This document shows, piece by piece, positions 35,401-43,500 of a stretch of DNA of 64,000 bases (within the stretch, counting starts at the first letter, position 1; the number at the start of each line of letters is the position of its first letter). The DNA is from Cladocopium goreaui (Eukaryota > Sar > Dinophyceae > Suessiales > Symbiodiniaceae), in the NCBI GenBank assembly GCA_947184155.2, contig CAMXCT020001090.1, positions 487,501 to 551,500 of the forward strand. The letters are read 5' to 3'. The position numbers and the translations under genes are program-made. The notes under the pieces are model-generated. The model had not been told where the DNA came from, ran no database searches, and saw nothing but the letters and a program-made list of their open reading frames with translations.

Positions 35401-36742
35401 AATGGGAATTCATAGTGTTCAAGCAGCAACCATGGTGATTTTGGAATGGGTCAAAACCCATGTTTTCCTATATTTGGAGGAATAGACATAGATTTTTTCA
35501 AGCTATTTTAGGGCACCTAGGGTTTCATGGTTTTGACTCATAGCCATATGGATACCCTAGGGTAAACATACAAAAAAAAGATGTGGAAAACCCATTGGGA
35601 AAGCCGTTCGGAAAATGATATCAACCATGTTCTGGGGATATTGACTGGGATATTTCCTGGGATATGCTTGGAATATTTATTGTATAAAATGTGGATACAT
35701 TAACGGTATACCAACCGTTAGCAGTGGTCAGAATATGGAGAACAGATGGATGAAATATGGCAACACGTGGGTTTCATGGGGATTTCACCAACCTCACCTC
35801 GCGACGTCACTGTAAATAGCCCAGATTTTTGTGGATTCAACGTGTGCCACGCTCCATGGTCAAAGGTTAGAGATATTTATAGATCCTGTTTTTGGGGGAT
35901 GGGTTATAACATGTTGTACTACATACTGGGCAAACGAATTTGCCCATCGTAATGGTTTCTGAATTCTGATGGGATGACAATATCAACAATACCATGTTTT
36001 GACCATAGTACGTATGGTTCTGTAATGGTGTTATATGTTGTACTATGATGCAATATGTTCTTAAATGCTGAACATGATCCAACACACTATAAGACTGAAA
36101 CTGACATGCATATAAGTCATATAAGCATATGTATATATATATATATGCAAATATGTACATATATATATATATACACACTGCATATAATATTATATAGATA
36201 TATAAGTCATATGTCCGGACATCATGTGTATAGACGTAAACATTATGTGCATATATTTCAGATCCCTTGGGCTCTCCCTTCCTGTTTGCCCAAGGAATGC
36301 TTGGCAATAGATCAATAGAATTCAATAGAACAACGTAAATCAGGTGATGTTTGTTGGATTTTGTGATCGCAAAAGTCATGTTTTTCCAGTTTTTCGACCT
36401 ACCCCTAAGGTGAAACACCAAAAATAGATGTGGAACACCCACGGGGAAATGATCTGCAAATGGTGATGGGTTTTCCACGGGAGGTTTGATTTGGCTGTTT
36501 GGAACCTAGGATTCCCTTGTAAAAGGAGATAACTACCATAGGGTCTTCCTCCCAACCACCAACCCCAAACCACCAGCTAACTATTGGTTGAAATAGGCCA
36601 TTAGCTACAACTATTCTCTCCACGAAAGCCTAGACATGGACTGAGGGGCACACTTCGGAGACTGCAACGCGAGTCTTCTGATCTCAAAGCCTGTTCTGTC
36701 CTCGGCAAATGCAGTGGTGGTTTTGATCATTTTCGGAAGTAA
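17497..36742 (+). CDS. coiled-coil protein (golgin/TMF-like?), about 21 tiny exons
   Basis: Exons: 17497-17514 (start uncertain), 18294-18349, 18523-18588, 18841-18892, 19297-19338, 19606-19651, 20218-20282, 20835-20883, 21521-21561, 22096-22125, 22687-22721, 23892-23928, 24786-24816, 25166-25227, 25768-25814, 26077-26147, 26307-26356, 33858-33881, 34267-34357, 34956-35010, 36646-36742. Together 1065 nt, 354 residues, in one frame ending TAA at 36740. Nearly the whole product is charged heptad-type coiled coil, for example AEAAKKKLQEQLAE, KKELQMELERSQ, DLERLQRQLFRAKQEIDSLR and EAKLLEAVRENRREK. The segment SAQPLLEEVQRLKSE recalls golgin/TMF-type tethers, but coiled coils look alike and I give no firm function. 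Exons average about 50 nt in 19 kb. Donors are 11 GT, 6 GA and 3 GC. The intron 26357-33857 hosts the copia element. The 33858 exon may extend to about 33927. The first exon is the weakest call. Confidence 0.7.
18979..19098 (+). mobile_element. palindromic MITE-like element, diverged copy
   Basis: Left arm GCCTCCGGTATATAATTCAA, right arm ending AAACTGCCAGAGGGTAAA. Same family as 5815, lying in the intron after exon 18841-18892. Confidence 0.6.
20306..20424 (+). mobile_element. palindromic MITE-like element, diverged copy
   Basis: Left arm CCCTCGAAATGTCAACGTAG, right arm ending CAAATTACCAGAGGC. It starts 24 bp after the exon end at 20282. Confidence 0.5.
22461..22560 (+). mobile_element. 100-bp GGTGGTTTGGAAC element, copy 1
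   Basis: Starts GGTGGTTTGGAACATGGC and ends TATACCACCAACCA, so short terminal inverted repeats flank a conserved core with TGGGAA...AACTGACTCAT and TTTCAGAGGGGT. Two further copies lie at 33976-34064 and 59961-60060. Non-coding, intronic. Confidence 0.65.
23075..23400 (+). repeat. (CTAT)n-type microsatellite
   Basis: Degenerate CTAT/CTCTATCCAT repeats at 23075-23290 and a second run at 23340-23400, in an intron of the coiled-coil gene. Confidence 0.8.
24817..24912 (+). mobile_element. palindromic MITE-like element starting at an exon border
   Basis: Right arm GGCTATGTTGAATTACCGGAGGG is typical of the TACCCTCTGG family. The diverged left arm (GCCTGAGTTTGCCATAG) begins exactly at the donor proposed for exon 24786-24816. 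This is a possible case of an element forming the intron edge. Confidence 0.45.
26401..26404 (+). repeat. target-site duplication CGGG (left)
   Basis: The four bases CGGG directly precede the 5' LTR and recur directly after the 3' LTR at 33559-33562, as left by retroelement integration. Confidence 0.7.
26405..26659 (+). repeat. 5' LTR of the copia element
   Basis: 255 bp, starts TGACAGTTTCAGCCC and ends CAATCGACA. It matches the 3' LTR at all positions I compared except one. Confidence 0.95.
26635..26671 (+). promoter_or_regulatory. 14-bp hairpin joining LTR end and primer-binding site
   Basis: CTCCGCTACCAGTG (26635-26648) is the exact complement of CACTGGTAGCGGAG (26658-26671), with a 9-base loop. 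The right arm includes the primer-binding site. The left arm lies in the LTR and looks like a tRNA 3' end with CCA. Confidence 0.8.
26661..26680 (+). promoter_or_regulatory. primer-binding site
   Basis: TGGTAGCGGAGCC begins one base after the LTR. The TGG complements a tRNA CCA end, and the remainder resembles the acceptor stem of an initiator-methionine-type tRNA; the matching host tRNA is not in the window. Confidence 0.75.
26696..28309 (+). CDS. gag: copia gag-protease polyprotein
   Basis: 537 residues. An N-terminal capsid-like helical region is followed by a CCHC zinc knuckle (C306, C309, H314, C319; CMRCGKYGHKARHC) that binds the element RNA, then a retroviral-type aspartic protease with active site D371 in AILDSGASETIVG. 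The ATG lies 36 nt after the LTR. It ends in a single TAG (28307-28309) that is in frame with pol and followed by GGA CAG. The intervening frame to 28475 has no further stop, so pol could be made by readthrough. Confidence 0.9.
   Translation: MGDEPNPRLPSWSGDWATFKAFETRVSLEIDGTKKEDRALLGPRIAKNLSAKAWEMLETVDREALRAENGADYLVKFLKDQRGKDKVDLLGDAMRDLLHKTDAQRNDGEEVMDYLPRYKTYVKAIQTAFEEINKKDAMPEEFFGWHLLTVGVRLDPSDVANVKAKAGGYGLDKVENTLKLMWSGGGLAQKDAERKKMKNIGKGYLSYEEQATSGIYDAGEYDEEILDDDDQEQFADLANQLAEEPEDEALMIAYQDAKKKMQYRDARRMLANSRVARDFYPVKRGGKSNHEKGMGKRSIPEFNGDCMRCGKYGHKARHCPQREQKQDSGKGSAHFADGSQAETSYVCVENVHVGNIYATGATNVDFKAILDSGASETIVGVDTLQDLWTVLEELGFDARKEIIIDRDLRKTFVFGNSATSEAIGLAKVTVGPFGQEKQIEVHVIEGSAPLLLSSKFMYENNIVVDFREGLVTMNEPGPEEDIQWTKLERAPSYHLMMSILDFPGRLKKENKEDHEMMEDNGLGPMRSRTSNEGQLSE
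28310..33355 (+). CDS. pol: copia pol: methyltransferase-like domain, integrase, reverse transcriptase, RNase H
   Basis: Same frame as gag and open from the codon after TAG; residues are numbered here from the GTG at 28475. A methyltransferase-like domain spans about 28575-29230, with SPPCFPWSQF (C105) and later a GEQPW motif. Integrase has its H2C2 zinc site at about 29480-29610 (HRNLGHPN...LQCEVC), then D402 and D474, but S510 where the glutamate belongs. Reverse transcriptase has GDIKTAFLNG (about residue 1149) and HVDD (D1242, D1243). RNase H starts with FSDASHANRYDG (D1399). No ATG lies near the 5' end, so expression depends on gag translation or readthrough. The stop at 33353 lies inside the 3' LTR. 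About 30834-31367 is low-complexity in this frame. Confidence 0.92.
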   Translation, partial: GQLHLGVNGQGRKTQSGSCLVAYQENIPESVQKGSEGSEEGFSEKQHESHEHDCVVCESGCQGGTFLNSSMKKELSKHHEQLSHDTMEAWFQLIGRKVDLIEICTTWDSPLGKAVEEKGGVVFRMGPHNGFDLTKREGFLKACYVLRKLKPRNIHLSPPCFPWSQFQNLNQNTPEQCADLEEKRHMGRRIFKHLLRLAEIQFHEIQGDISGEQPWKASSWREKLWAALAKKAGGRFRVDGCRFGLRDPKTTNLMLKGWGFFATKAELRKALSLTCNHPHDHHVRIEGRLTALSAVYPERLCTVFAEAILNHETAYKQLCVDVYRGFSFCGAVGDGDVVVDGVFDDDDEGPIPEEPANEPPENPEREGFGESGDKDGSEINGVNSEEWKLLHKIHRNLGHPNASSLQKLLRQAGAPSKFIHAAGKLQCEVCIKQAQRKPVLPSTTCAPQVKWDTISVDTFFWQNPCNDKEGNERHLLGISYFDEATDLHVASIVREGNQLQGSLRAEEFKEKFLEDWLRCLPKPKMVRVDTEGCFRSDDLKHWLEENMIQIVPIAGEAYWQVGKHSRHLHTLKQQMSKLAADLGNEVGNKEILALSVSAKNEVHQIKGYSPNQWAFGQNSDRMFSTLNCYQHLPNMSSQNPSFHENIARMAKAREKFIQVDSHRKLERAALLKTRKQQTFDVGDLVYYFRKGRGRGAKQRGQWHGPARVLFVEKTTNEKRSYTGSIVWIGHGLVLLRCAPEHLQHVSRDLRAIDEEINGPFSPDEFLKGKHLYQDLFGERDNIEEVATGGDDNAWLYDPNNMEMRKDESMETHEPGPEKRSRLNFKQAIRSEVIDRVVGQPSNGESGRTNQDAQQGEGEPRVEGLPENVPRAVGQDRSSQRDDTHRQDLQPTMGEGRRLLPVGGESHEGRGRLEAIPPFSSSEGGRRREGDGQRRPEEEEQGEAKSSFQPIRQSQHVQRREWLESSASGRPRSFQPKYREHDEPDGAGDEQPERASGESRGGSAAASGHDRAGLPEPATVSDDPHSSHKRALSGSRAPGQGTDKRNRVNFCEPQEVCEIVLNIGPKDVHYQRKGKEGCWMVNQKAKRGAEVNFRELTSEEQEQFKMAKQKEIDSYMERAAVDIATKVGVDEERVMGMRWILVWKNEVNQDGEVVGRKPKARLIIKGFQDPDLLKIERDAPTLSTIGRNLVFAITSKRRWKMALGDIKTAFLNGDDTEYARQIYGELPDDVKQYLGMSEKELFRIRKAIYGLLNAPRKWVEKLWKELKKDGWIQSTLEPCVWRLFSNNELVGLLGIHVDDIVTSGEGELYESKINNLRNAFPFGSWKHVSDEKAVFCGCELHQTKDGCLWLGQEQYALGLNEIPLQQDRKRDETSNATETEKKSMKGLLGAVAWRANQSAPWLSATTSILQGSTQNATVKELLLCNKLCRFQRAKSSVGLHFSNQIQQSVVITFSDASHANRYDGASQGGSVTILADARILNGEKSEFSVLSWHSKRLKRVCRSSTSAEIQACANAYDENEFVRQLLFEFESPQGIQAANSDEAVASILAAVVCDAKNLYDSVTRISSSGLQMEEKRLCLEILSIRERALCTNCPLKWVNSDQQIADDTTKMFEVDKLLSLLHRREVGLVFDGSFTSAKKRRKENAAQKKPSEDQHGQWKQEEVLMCDSFSPWIDMLPSTIHT
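30834..31367 (+). CDS. second open frame inside pol, 177 codons, possible captured domain
   Basis: In the frame one base ahead of pol, ATG 30834 to TGA 31365 reads a normal-looking globular sequence (EQLGKIVHRKG, THTGKTYNQLWEKEG, YCQWVANRMKDEG) followed by a lysine/serine linker and a coiled coil (NLSERLANLEVAQQ). The pattern GKTY...W...Y..WV resembles the small C-terminal domain of exonuclease-X-like proteins. In the pol frame the same DNA gives arginine/glycine/glutamate-rich low complexity between integrase and reverse transcriptase. The length is a multiple of three, so pol stays in frame across it. Whether it is translated is unknown. Confidence 0.5.
   Translation: MENLAERIKMLNKEKVNPELKDYQKMSLEQLGKIVHRKGTTHTGKTYNQLWEKEGDYCQWVANRMKDEGDWKPFLHFLRLKADAVEKEMGKGDQKKKNKEKPKAASSLSDSPSMSSEENGWSPVPVEDQGASNQNIENMMNQMVQVMNNLSERLANLEVAQQQHQGMIVQGYQNQPQ
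33280..33303 (+). promoter_or_regulatory. polypurine tract region before the 3' LTR
   Basis: A purine-rich run (GGAAGCAAGAAGAAG) ends just before the LTR, as expected for the plus-strand primer. It is interrupted by a C and a short T run, so exact limits are unclear. Confidence 0.45.
33304..33558 (+). repeat. 3' LTR of the copia element
   Basis: 255 bp. The first 52 bases also encode the end of pol. Followed by the CGGG duplication at 33559-33562. Confidence 0.95.
33976..34064 (+). mobile_element. GGTGGTTTGGAAC element, copy 2
   Basis: Same core as 22461-22560, ending GTTGAAACCACCA. Intronic. Confidence 0.6.
35176..35282 (+). mobile_element. palindromic MITE-like element, copy 3
   Basis: Left arm TACCCTCTGGTAATTTAACG, right arm GTTAAATTACCAGAGAGTA, with internal AAAATGGCCATTTT-like symmetry. 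Lies in the last intron of the coiled-coil gene. Confidence 0.75.
35507..35627 (+). mobile_element. ACCCTAGGGT palindromic element
   Basis: Contains CACCTAGGGTTTCATGG and GATACCCTAGGGTAAAC with GATGTGGAAAACCCA nearby. Related pieces occur at 21604-21706, 25362-25427 and 36395-36480. Limits are approximate. Confidence 0.4.
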
Positions 36743-36979
36743 GCTTTGTTGTTGGGTGGTGAAGGTCATTGGTTCCTAAACTCTAGACGCAATGATTGCT
36801 GCACGTTCAAACTAAAAAAGGACTCCAGTTGCACCTTTCTGTTGGGTCAATTTCAGTGAATTTGTTTCAATTTGAAGTAATTGAAGGTCAAAGATAAAAC
36901 GGCATTCTCGCTGCCGCTTAGTCACGTCCACTTCGGGTATCGTGTGAGCCGCTGCCAGTTCTCCTCGTCGTCCTTCGCC
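36743..36979 (+). other. spacer between coiled-coil gene and calreticulin gene
   Basis: 237 bp. A pyrimidine tract ends in TTTCAG at 36856, a plausible leader acceptor for calreticulin mRNA. No other feature seen. Confidence 0.5.
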
Positions 36980-39900
36980 ATGGGTCGCTGGTTCGCGCTG
37001 GGTTTCTTGGCCACTGCCAGTGGCAAGGTCTACTTCTCCGAGACCTTCGGCAGCGGTTGGGAAAATCGATGGACCTCCAGTGAGTGGAAAAAGAGCGATG
37101 GCACGCAAGGCACCTGGAAATTATCGCCGGGCAAGTGGTACAAGGACTGGGCCTCTCCGGGGCCTTGAAAATGGATAGACATGGATAGACAATGATAAAC
37201 ATAACCTTCTATATTTACAACATATATATATATATTATATATATATACACTGTATATATATATATAAATATCGATTTTGGTTCGATTGATTTTGACTGGA
37301 AATGCCAGCCTTGAAGATCGAGATTTTGAAGCCACAAAGATATTGTGCGATATTTTGGGCACATGCCAGATACGGAAATACAGCAATGGGCCAAAACCAA
37401 GCACCAGAAATGAAAAGGCGAACCTGCTGCTGAAGCGTTTTTGGGATGTTCACCGGTCTCATGTTTTAGCTTTCAGTAAATACTCCAATCATAGATCATA
37501 TATGGAAAATCCACCATGAAAGATCATGAAAGATCATGAAAGATCATGATCATTTGTTCATATTTATTCATTTCCTAGAGAAATCCATGGGATTTCCGTC
37601 GCTCCGAGTGTTTTGAAAAAAAACGACACTCGGCTCCCAGGACGAGTCCGAAGATCAGGGAATCCAAACCGCGGAGGATTCGCGTTTCTTTGGCTTGTCT
37701 GCGGGCTTCGACTCCTTTAGCAATGCGGGCAAGGACGGGGTTCAACGGTTCAACGTATATTTTTGTTGATTTATTCGTATGGCTTGGTGTTTTGGTGTTG
37801 TTGTTGTTGTTGTTTGGTGTTGGTATAGCTATCATGAAGTTGATTTATGTATATATTTTATGTATCTAATTCATTCGAGATTTTTGCAGTAAGCGGTCTC
37901 AGAGTACGAACTCAGTTGGCACACCAGAAATGGCAATCAAAAGACACGTTTCACAATTTAAGTGGTTCCATGCATAATCCGGGTGCCAATTTCTTAGAAT
38001 AACTTTGATTTGGGTCAGTGATTTGTCACGTAGCCCCAAACCAGCCCCATTTCCTGGTTCAATATTTCATTTCTGGGTTAGGTCCCTATGCCAGGAGCTC
38101 ATCATCCAGTACCAGGCCAAATATGAGAAGGACATCGAATGTGGTGGCGGCTATGTCAAGGCAGGGCCCCGGGTGGGGATGGGGAGTCACTGGGTCGAAG
38201 CCATTGAGGACTCGGAAAAGAGCATCGAACAAAATGGGGGAATTATATAACAGTGGTTTCATAAACTTCCAATATCTTCCAATGATATCTAAAAGTGATA
38301 CACAATATATATATATATACACACGGTATATTTTCATCATGACAGACAATGGGCCAACAGTCAACATCGGATGTTGAAGATATTACTTGATGCTTTTCGA
38401 CAGAAAACTGGCCCCGACGGATCGCAGCGAGGTAGGTCCAAAGCTCAGCGATCCAACGACTTTTGGAGATCCCACACCTTACAACATCATGTTTGGGCCC
38501 GACAAGTGCGGCTACACCAAGCGTGGCTTGGTGGCGAAGCGATGTATTTTTTTTTTTGGATTGATGGCTGCACACTGGGTTTGAACATGTTTGAAGATGG
38601 GGTTGTAACATGTTTACTTGAAACGGTCGCCTCTCAAACCAGAATCAACACGCGGTTTGTCAAGCGGCGTAGTAGATTTTACAGAGACTGACCGGGGAAC
38701 CAACACAGTTTGGAGGCGGAGTCAGATATGGTAGTATGACCAGGTACCCACCTGATCTTCAACTACAAGGGCAAGAACGTGCTGAAAAAATCCGACTTGG
38801 CTTACAAGCAGGAGGGTGACGGTACTTCCCATGTCTACAGGTTAGTCTTGAAGCCGGACAACACGGCTCGAGTGGAGATTGATGGCGAGAAGATCTATGA
38901 AGGATCTCTGAAAGAGGATTGGGAGTTGCTAGCCCCAAAGGACCGGCTGAAACGGGACCCAGCTCCGTGATGACCTCTGCGAACTGCAGGTAAACCATGG
39001 TAAACCCAGTATTCATGACCTTTAGATACCTTTAGATACCTTTAGGGCGTTGGCAGATGCTTCGCCGCAGTTTTTTTTCTTCATTACATCCACATCTCCA
39101 AGAATTGGTTCAAGGATGCAACCCCCATCCGATGCTCTATGCTAAACACCAAGGTTTCTCGCAGCATTTTTCTTAAGTCAACCCAGCCATCCAGCTATGC
39201 CTGCTATGCCTGCCGCGAGGAGATCAAAGACCCGGAGGATAAGAAGCCCAGTGATTGGGTGGACGATAGTATGATGGACGATCCCGAGGAGAGATAGCTG
39301 TTGAGTTGGATTCAAGGATGTTTACTATTGTTTGTTTGTTGAAAAACATGGAGAACTGAGAACCAATGCCGAAGAATGGAATTGAATAATGCAATTCTGA
39401 CAGGGACAACCATGAGAAATGGATAAATATATAGAAATATGAAGGACAAATACCCGAAAATGCGTGAAACATGCAAATCAGACCAGGGACCAACTGGACA
39501 AACATGATTTTGCACAAAAATGCTAAAACCCAGGTAACGATGGTAACGGTAAAATGCAGAAAAATGCGAAGCATTTTTGTTTGCAATATTGATGTTCATT
39601 TATTTATATAGTATTATTATTTTTTTTGCATTGTTTTTTATTTTAACATATTTGTTACATGTTTTGGTCATTTTTGATTTTCAAATTCGTTGCAATACAT
39701 GGTGCATTTTCCTAACACCCCGAGGACAAGAAGCCCGAGAACTGGGTCGAGGAGAAGCGAATTGTGGACGAGAAGGCGAAGAAACCCGACGACTGGGATG
39801 ATGAGGAAGACGGTCCCTTGGCGACATGGCGACATGTCCAGTTGAGACTGGAGAATCATGAGAATACCCCAGTTGGTGCAAGATATGGCAAGCATAAGAT

Positions 39901-40458
39901 ATCCCAAGATATGGCAATTTTAAGAGGGCCAATGATGATAAGACATGATCATGATTTATGTATATATCACGAAAGATAGCGTCAGCTAGCTGGAGTCTTC
40001 TTGCTTTAGCAAGTATTGGGGGGGGCTGCTCAAGGACATCACGTGATTTTTCACGTGAAAAGGGCCCCCCCCCTCCCCCCCTCCCCCCCCCCCTCCCCCC
40101 CCCCTCCCCCCCCCTCCCCCCCCCCCTCCCCCCCCCCCTCCCCCCCTCCCCCCCCCTCCCCCCCCCCCCCTTCCCCCCCCCCTCCCCCCCCCCCCTCCCC
40201 CTCCCCCCCCCACCACAACCACCACCATGCCCCATCTCATCATCATCATCCTCATCGTCCTCGCCATCGTCATCGTCATCGTCATCGTCATCATCATCGT
40301 CATCGTCCTCGCCATCGTCCTCGCCATCGTCATCGTCATCGTCATCATCATCATCATCACCACCATCATCATTCATCATTCATCATTCATCATCGTCATC
40401 ATCATCGTCATCGTCCTCGCGATCGTCCTCGTCATCATCATCATCATCATCATCCATC

Positions 40459-40503
<45 letters not shown>

Positions 40504-43500
40504 CACCATTCACCATTCATCATTCATCATCATCATCATCATCGTTATTCAATTACAATTTATCATTATTGGCAATTATTGGCATTATCACGAAAGCTAG
40601 CGTCAGCTCGCTAGAGTCTTCTTGCTTTAGCAAGTATTCCGGGGCTCCCCAAGGACATCACGTGATTTTTCACGCGTAAGGCCCCCCCCTGCCCCCTTCC
40701 CCATATATATCATTGTTATATATCATATATCATATATCATTGTTGCATCCTCGTTGGGACGAACAATGCCGCGACACGATGATGACAGTCCCTCCGCAAC
40801 TCACCTCTTCCCTTCCTTCTTTCTCCTACCCCGCTAGCTTTCGTCATCCACCCCCGGCCTCAAGTATATATATATATATACAGTATTATATTTCATGTAT
40901 ATACCTGTAAGAACCATGACATCCATGTTTTAGACCAAGCCGTGCAAGTGGGAGCCCCAACTATCTTTCCACCAGTTGATCTCAGCACTAGCTGGGATGA
41001 TCCGGTGAAAGGTGAATGGGAGGCACCCATGATCGACAACCCTGAGTACAAGGGCGAATGGACAGTGAAGCGTATCAGCAACCCCGCCTACAAGGGCGTT
41101 TGGGAGGCCAAGAAGATCGCGAATCCTGAGTTCGTGGATACTTGGCGTGTTGCAATCCTGGTATGTCCAGTACTGCCACCAAACCATCGGGACGACGGAT
41201 AGAAAATATATAGTTTATGGAATATCCTCAGTCGGCTGATTTTTTTGGACTGGCGGAGCCAGGAAGTACGAAAAAATACGAACAACTTCAAGATATGTTG
41301 TTGTGTGCATGGATGCCCCTACAATCTGGAACCCAAGTTCATCATTTACCTTACGTGGCACAGATGCGCTCTTTTTCTCAAGGCCAAGCAGGGTTTGCTA
41401 GATGTTGCAGGACTTAGTTTGCTGCCTTATCAGTGGTGATATGTGCAGCTTCGGAGTGTCACTTCCGTTTCTTTGAGCTAGCCACCTGAAAACCAATTTC
41501 CACCCATCACCAAAGAAGGGGGTGAGGAATGAGGAATGGTGAGGATCATTTGCCAAATTTCTCATTTTCCAGACCATCTGCCCAACTAGCATGGACCCTG
41601 CCACACGTGGGGTTAGAAGATTCGTTTGCACTAAAGATTGTATATTTATTGGGACAGCCCAGCATCCAGTCCCAGACTTGGTGGGAAATCTGCAGGAATC
41701 CTCCGTAGCTGTTGGACATTGCCATTTATAGTTGATCTGCCTACTAAAAATGTGGATTTTCCAGCTCGCTATGTTAGTTTACCAGAGGGTAAATGAATAG
41801 ATTTCTGTATATTTCTGTAACATTGATCCACTAAACCACATCCATTATATAAACCAATGAATGCCAATGAATCAAATCATAAATCAAGGACTCAAGGACA
41901 ATGGATATTTTGATTGGTCTAAGACAAACTAATGCCATAAACCTTGATGATAAATCATCATAAATCCGTTGATCAAAGGCCTTAGTTTTCCTGTCGGATC
42001 AATCCATTGATCATTGATCCACTCAAGGACGATGACAACCTCTACAAGTACGATGACTTCGGATTCATCGGTTTCGACCTCTGGCAGGCGCGCGGGGCTG
42101 ATGGATATATATATATAATATAATTATAATATAATATATATATATATATGTGATTATATATATACACACACCTGGAAAACCATAAATAATCATAAAGACA
42201 CAATTTTCTGTCCGTACGGGTTTGGACATTATTTTTGTCCGTTACGTTTTTTTCCTCCAAATACGGCCATGTCCGGCTGCAAACCCTCTACTTACAGGTC
42301 AATAGTTTTCCTGAAATCTTGGATTTGTCAGACTGGTTCCGACAGTATGAGTGTCTCGTCTAGAGACAGTATTTGGGGCAGTATGTTGACATTTGCTTAC
42401 TGTTTTTCTAAACATGATGTTGAACAAATACTATAGTATTTTATGGGTACATCCAAATTTGGTGGGAAATATGGCAGTATTTGTGGCCAGATTTGGGTAC
42501 CTGATCACGACTCCCAATTTGCTCCACTTCGGGCTGAAATTACTCTGTTGGAGACTGCCGGAGGATGTCCGAACCCGGTGTTGTCAAAGCATTTTTGAAC
42601 AACCCTTCACAATCACAAACCAAAATACGCAATTGAACAAAAAAAACGTCCGTTACGGGTAAAGCTCAAAATGCACAAAAAAAATGTCCATACGGTTTTC
42701 CAGGTATATGATATACACATATTAGAGACATGGGAATACATGAGATACATCAATTTTTTGGGGGGCATACGGTTTTCCAGGTATATGATATACACATATT
42801 AGAGACATGGGAATACATGAGATACATCATTTTTTTGGGGGGCATACAGTTTTCCAGGTATATGATATACACATATTAGAGGCATGGGAATACATGAGAT
42901 ACATCTTTTTTTTTGGGGGGTATGAACCCCCAATGAACCCAATGTATGTCATTTTTAGGGCGAATGATGATAACACAATTGGATGTGAGGGCACCATTTG
43001 TTCGAACCGGTTTTGATCAAAGTTTACGGCCCAGTTGGTGGATACATTCAGCATCCCTTTTATACTAGGAAAACCTACAGGCAAAAATCGTTCCTTTAAA
43101 CCAAACCATTAAACCAATTGATTGAATTTTCATGGTGGTTCCCAGCCATTCCCTAAAGCCTTAAACTTCCATTTTTCCCAAAAGCATCTTCGATGCTTGG
43201 GTTCTCGTTTAGTTGTTTAACCGCGTGGGGGAGCGACCTGGCTCGAACGGTGGTGTGCGGACGGCGTGGGTGCAAGGGAAAGGAAAGGAAAGGAAAGGAA
43301 GGGAAAGGAAAGGAAAGGAAAGGAAGGGAAAGGAAGGGAAAGGAAGGGAAAGGAAGGGAAAGGAAGGGAAAGGAAGGGACAGGAAGGGAAAGGAAGGGAC
43401 AGGAAGGGAAAGGAAGGGAAAGGAAGGGAAACGAAGGAAAAAGGAAGGGAAAGGAAGGAAAAAGGAAGGAAAAAGGAAAAGAAAAGAAGGGAAAGGAAGG

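Noticed and set aside
36881-37168. Calreticulin start further upstream in the same open frame
   Set aside because: The ATG at 36980 gives a leader directly joined to KVYFSETFGSGWE, the usual distance for the family; upstream residues look like untranslated sequence.
39681-40679. Aspartate-, proline-, serine- and histidine-rich frames on both strands
   Set aside because: They come from the C-tract and TCA repeats inside a calreticulin intron.
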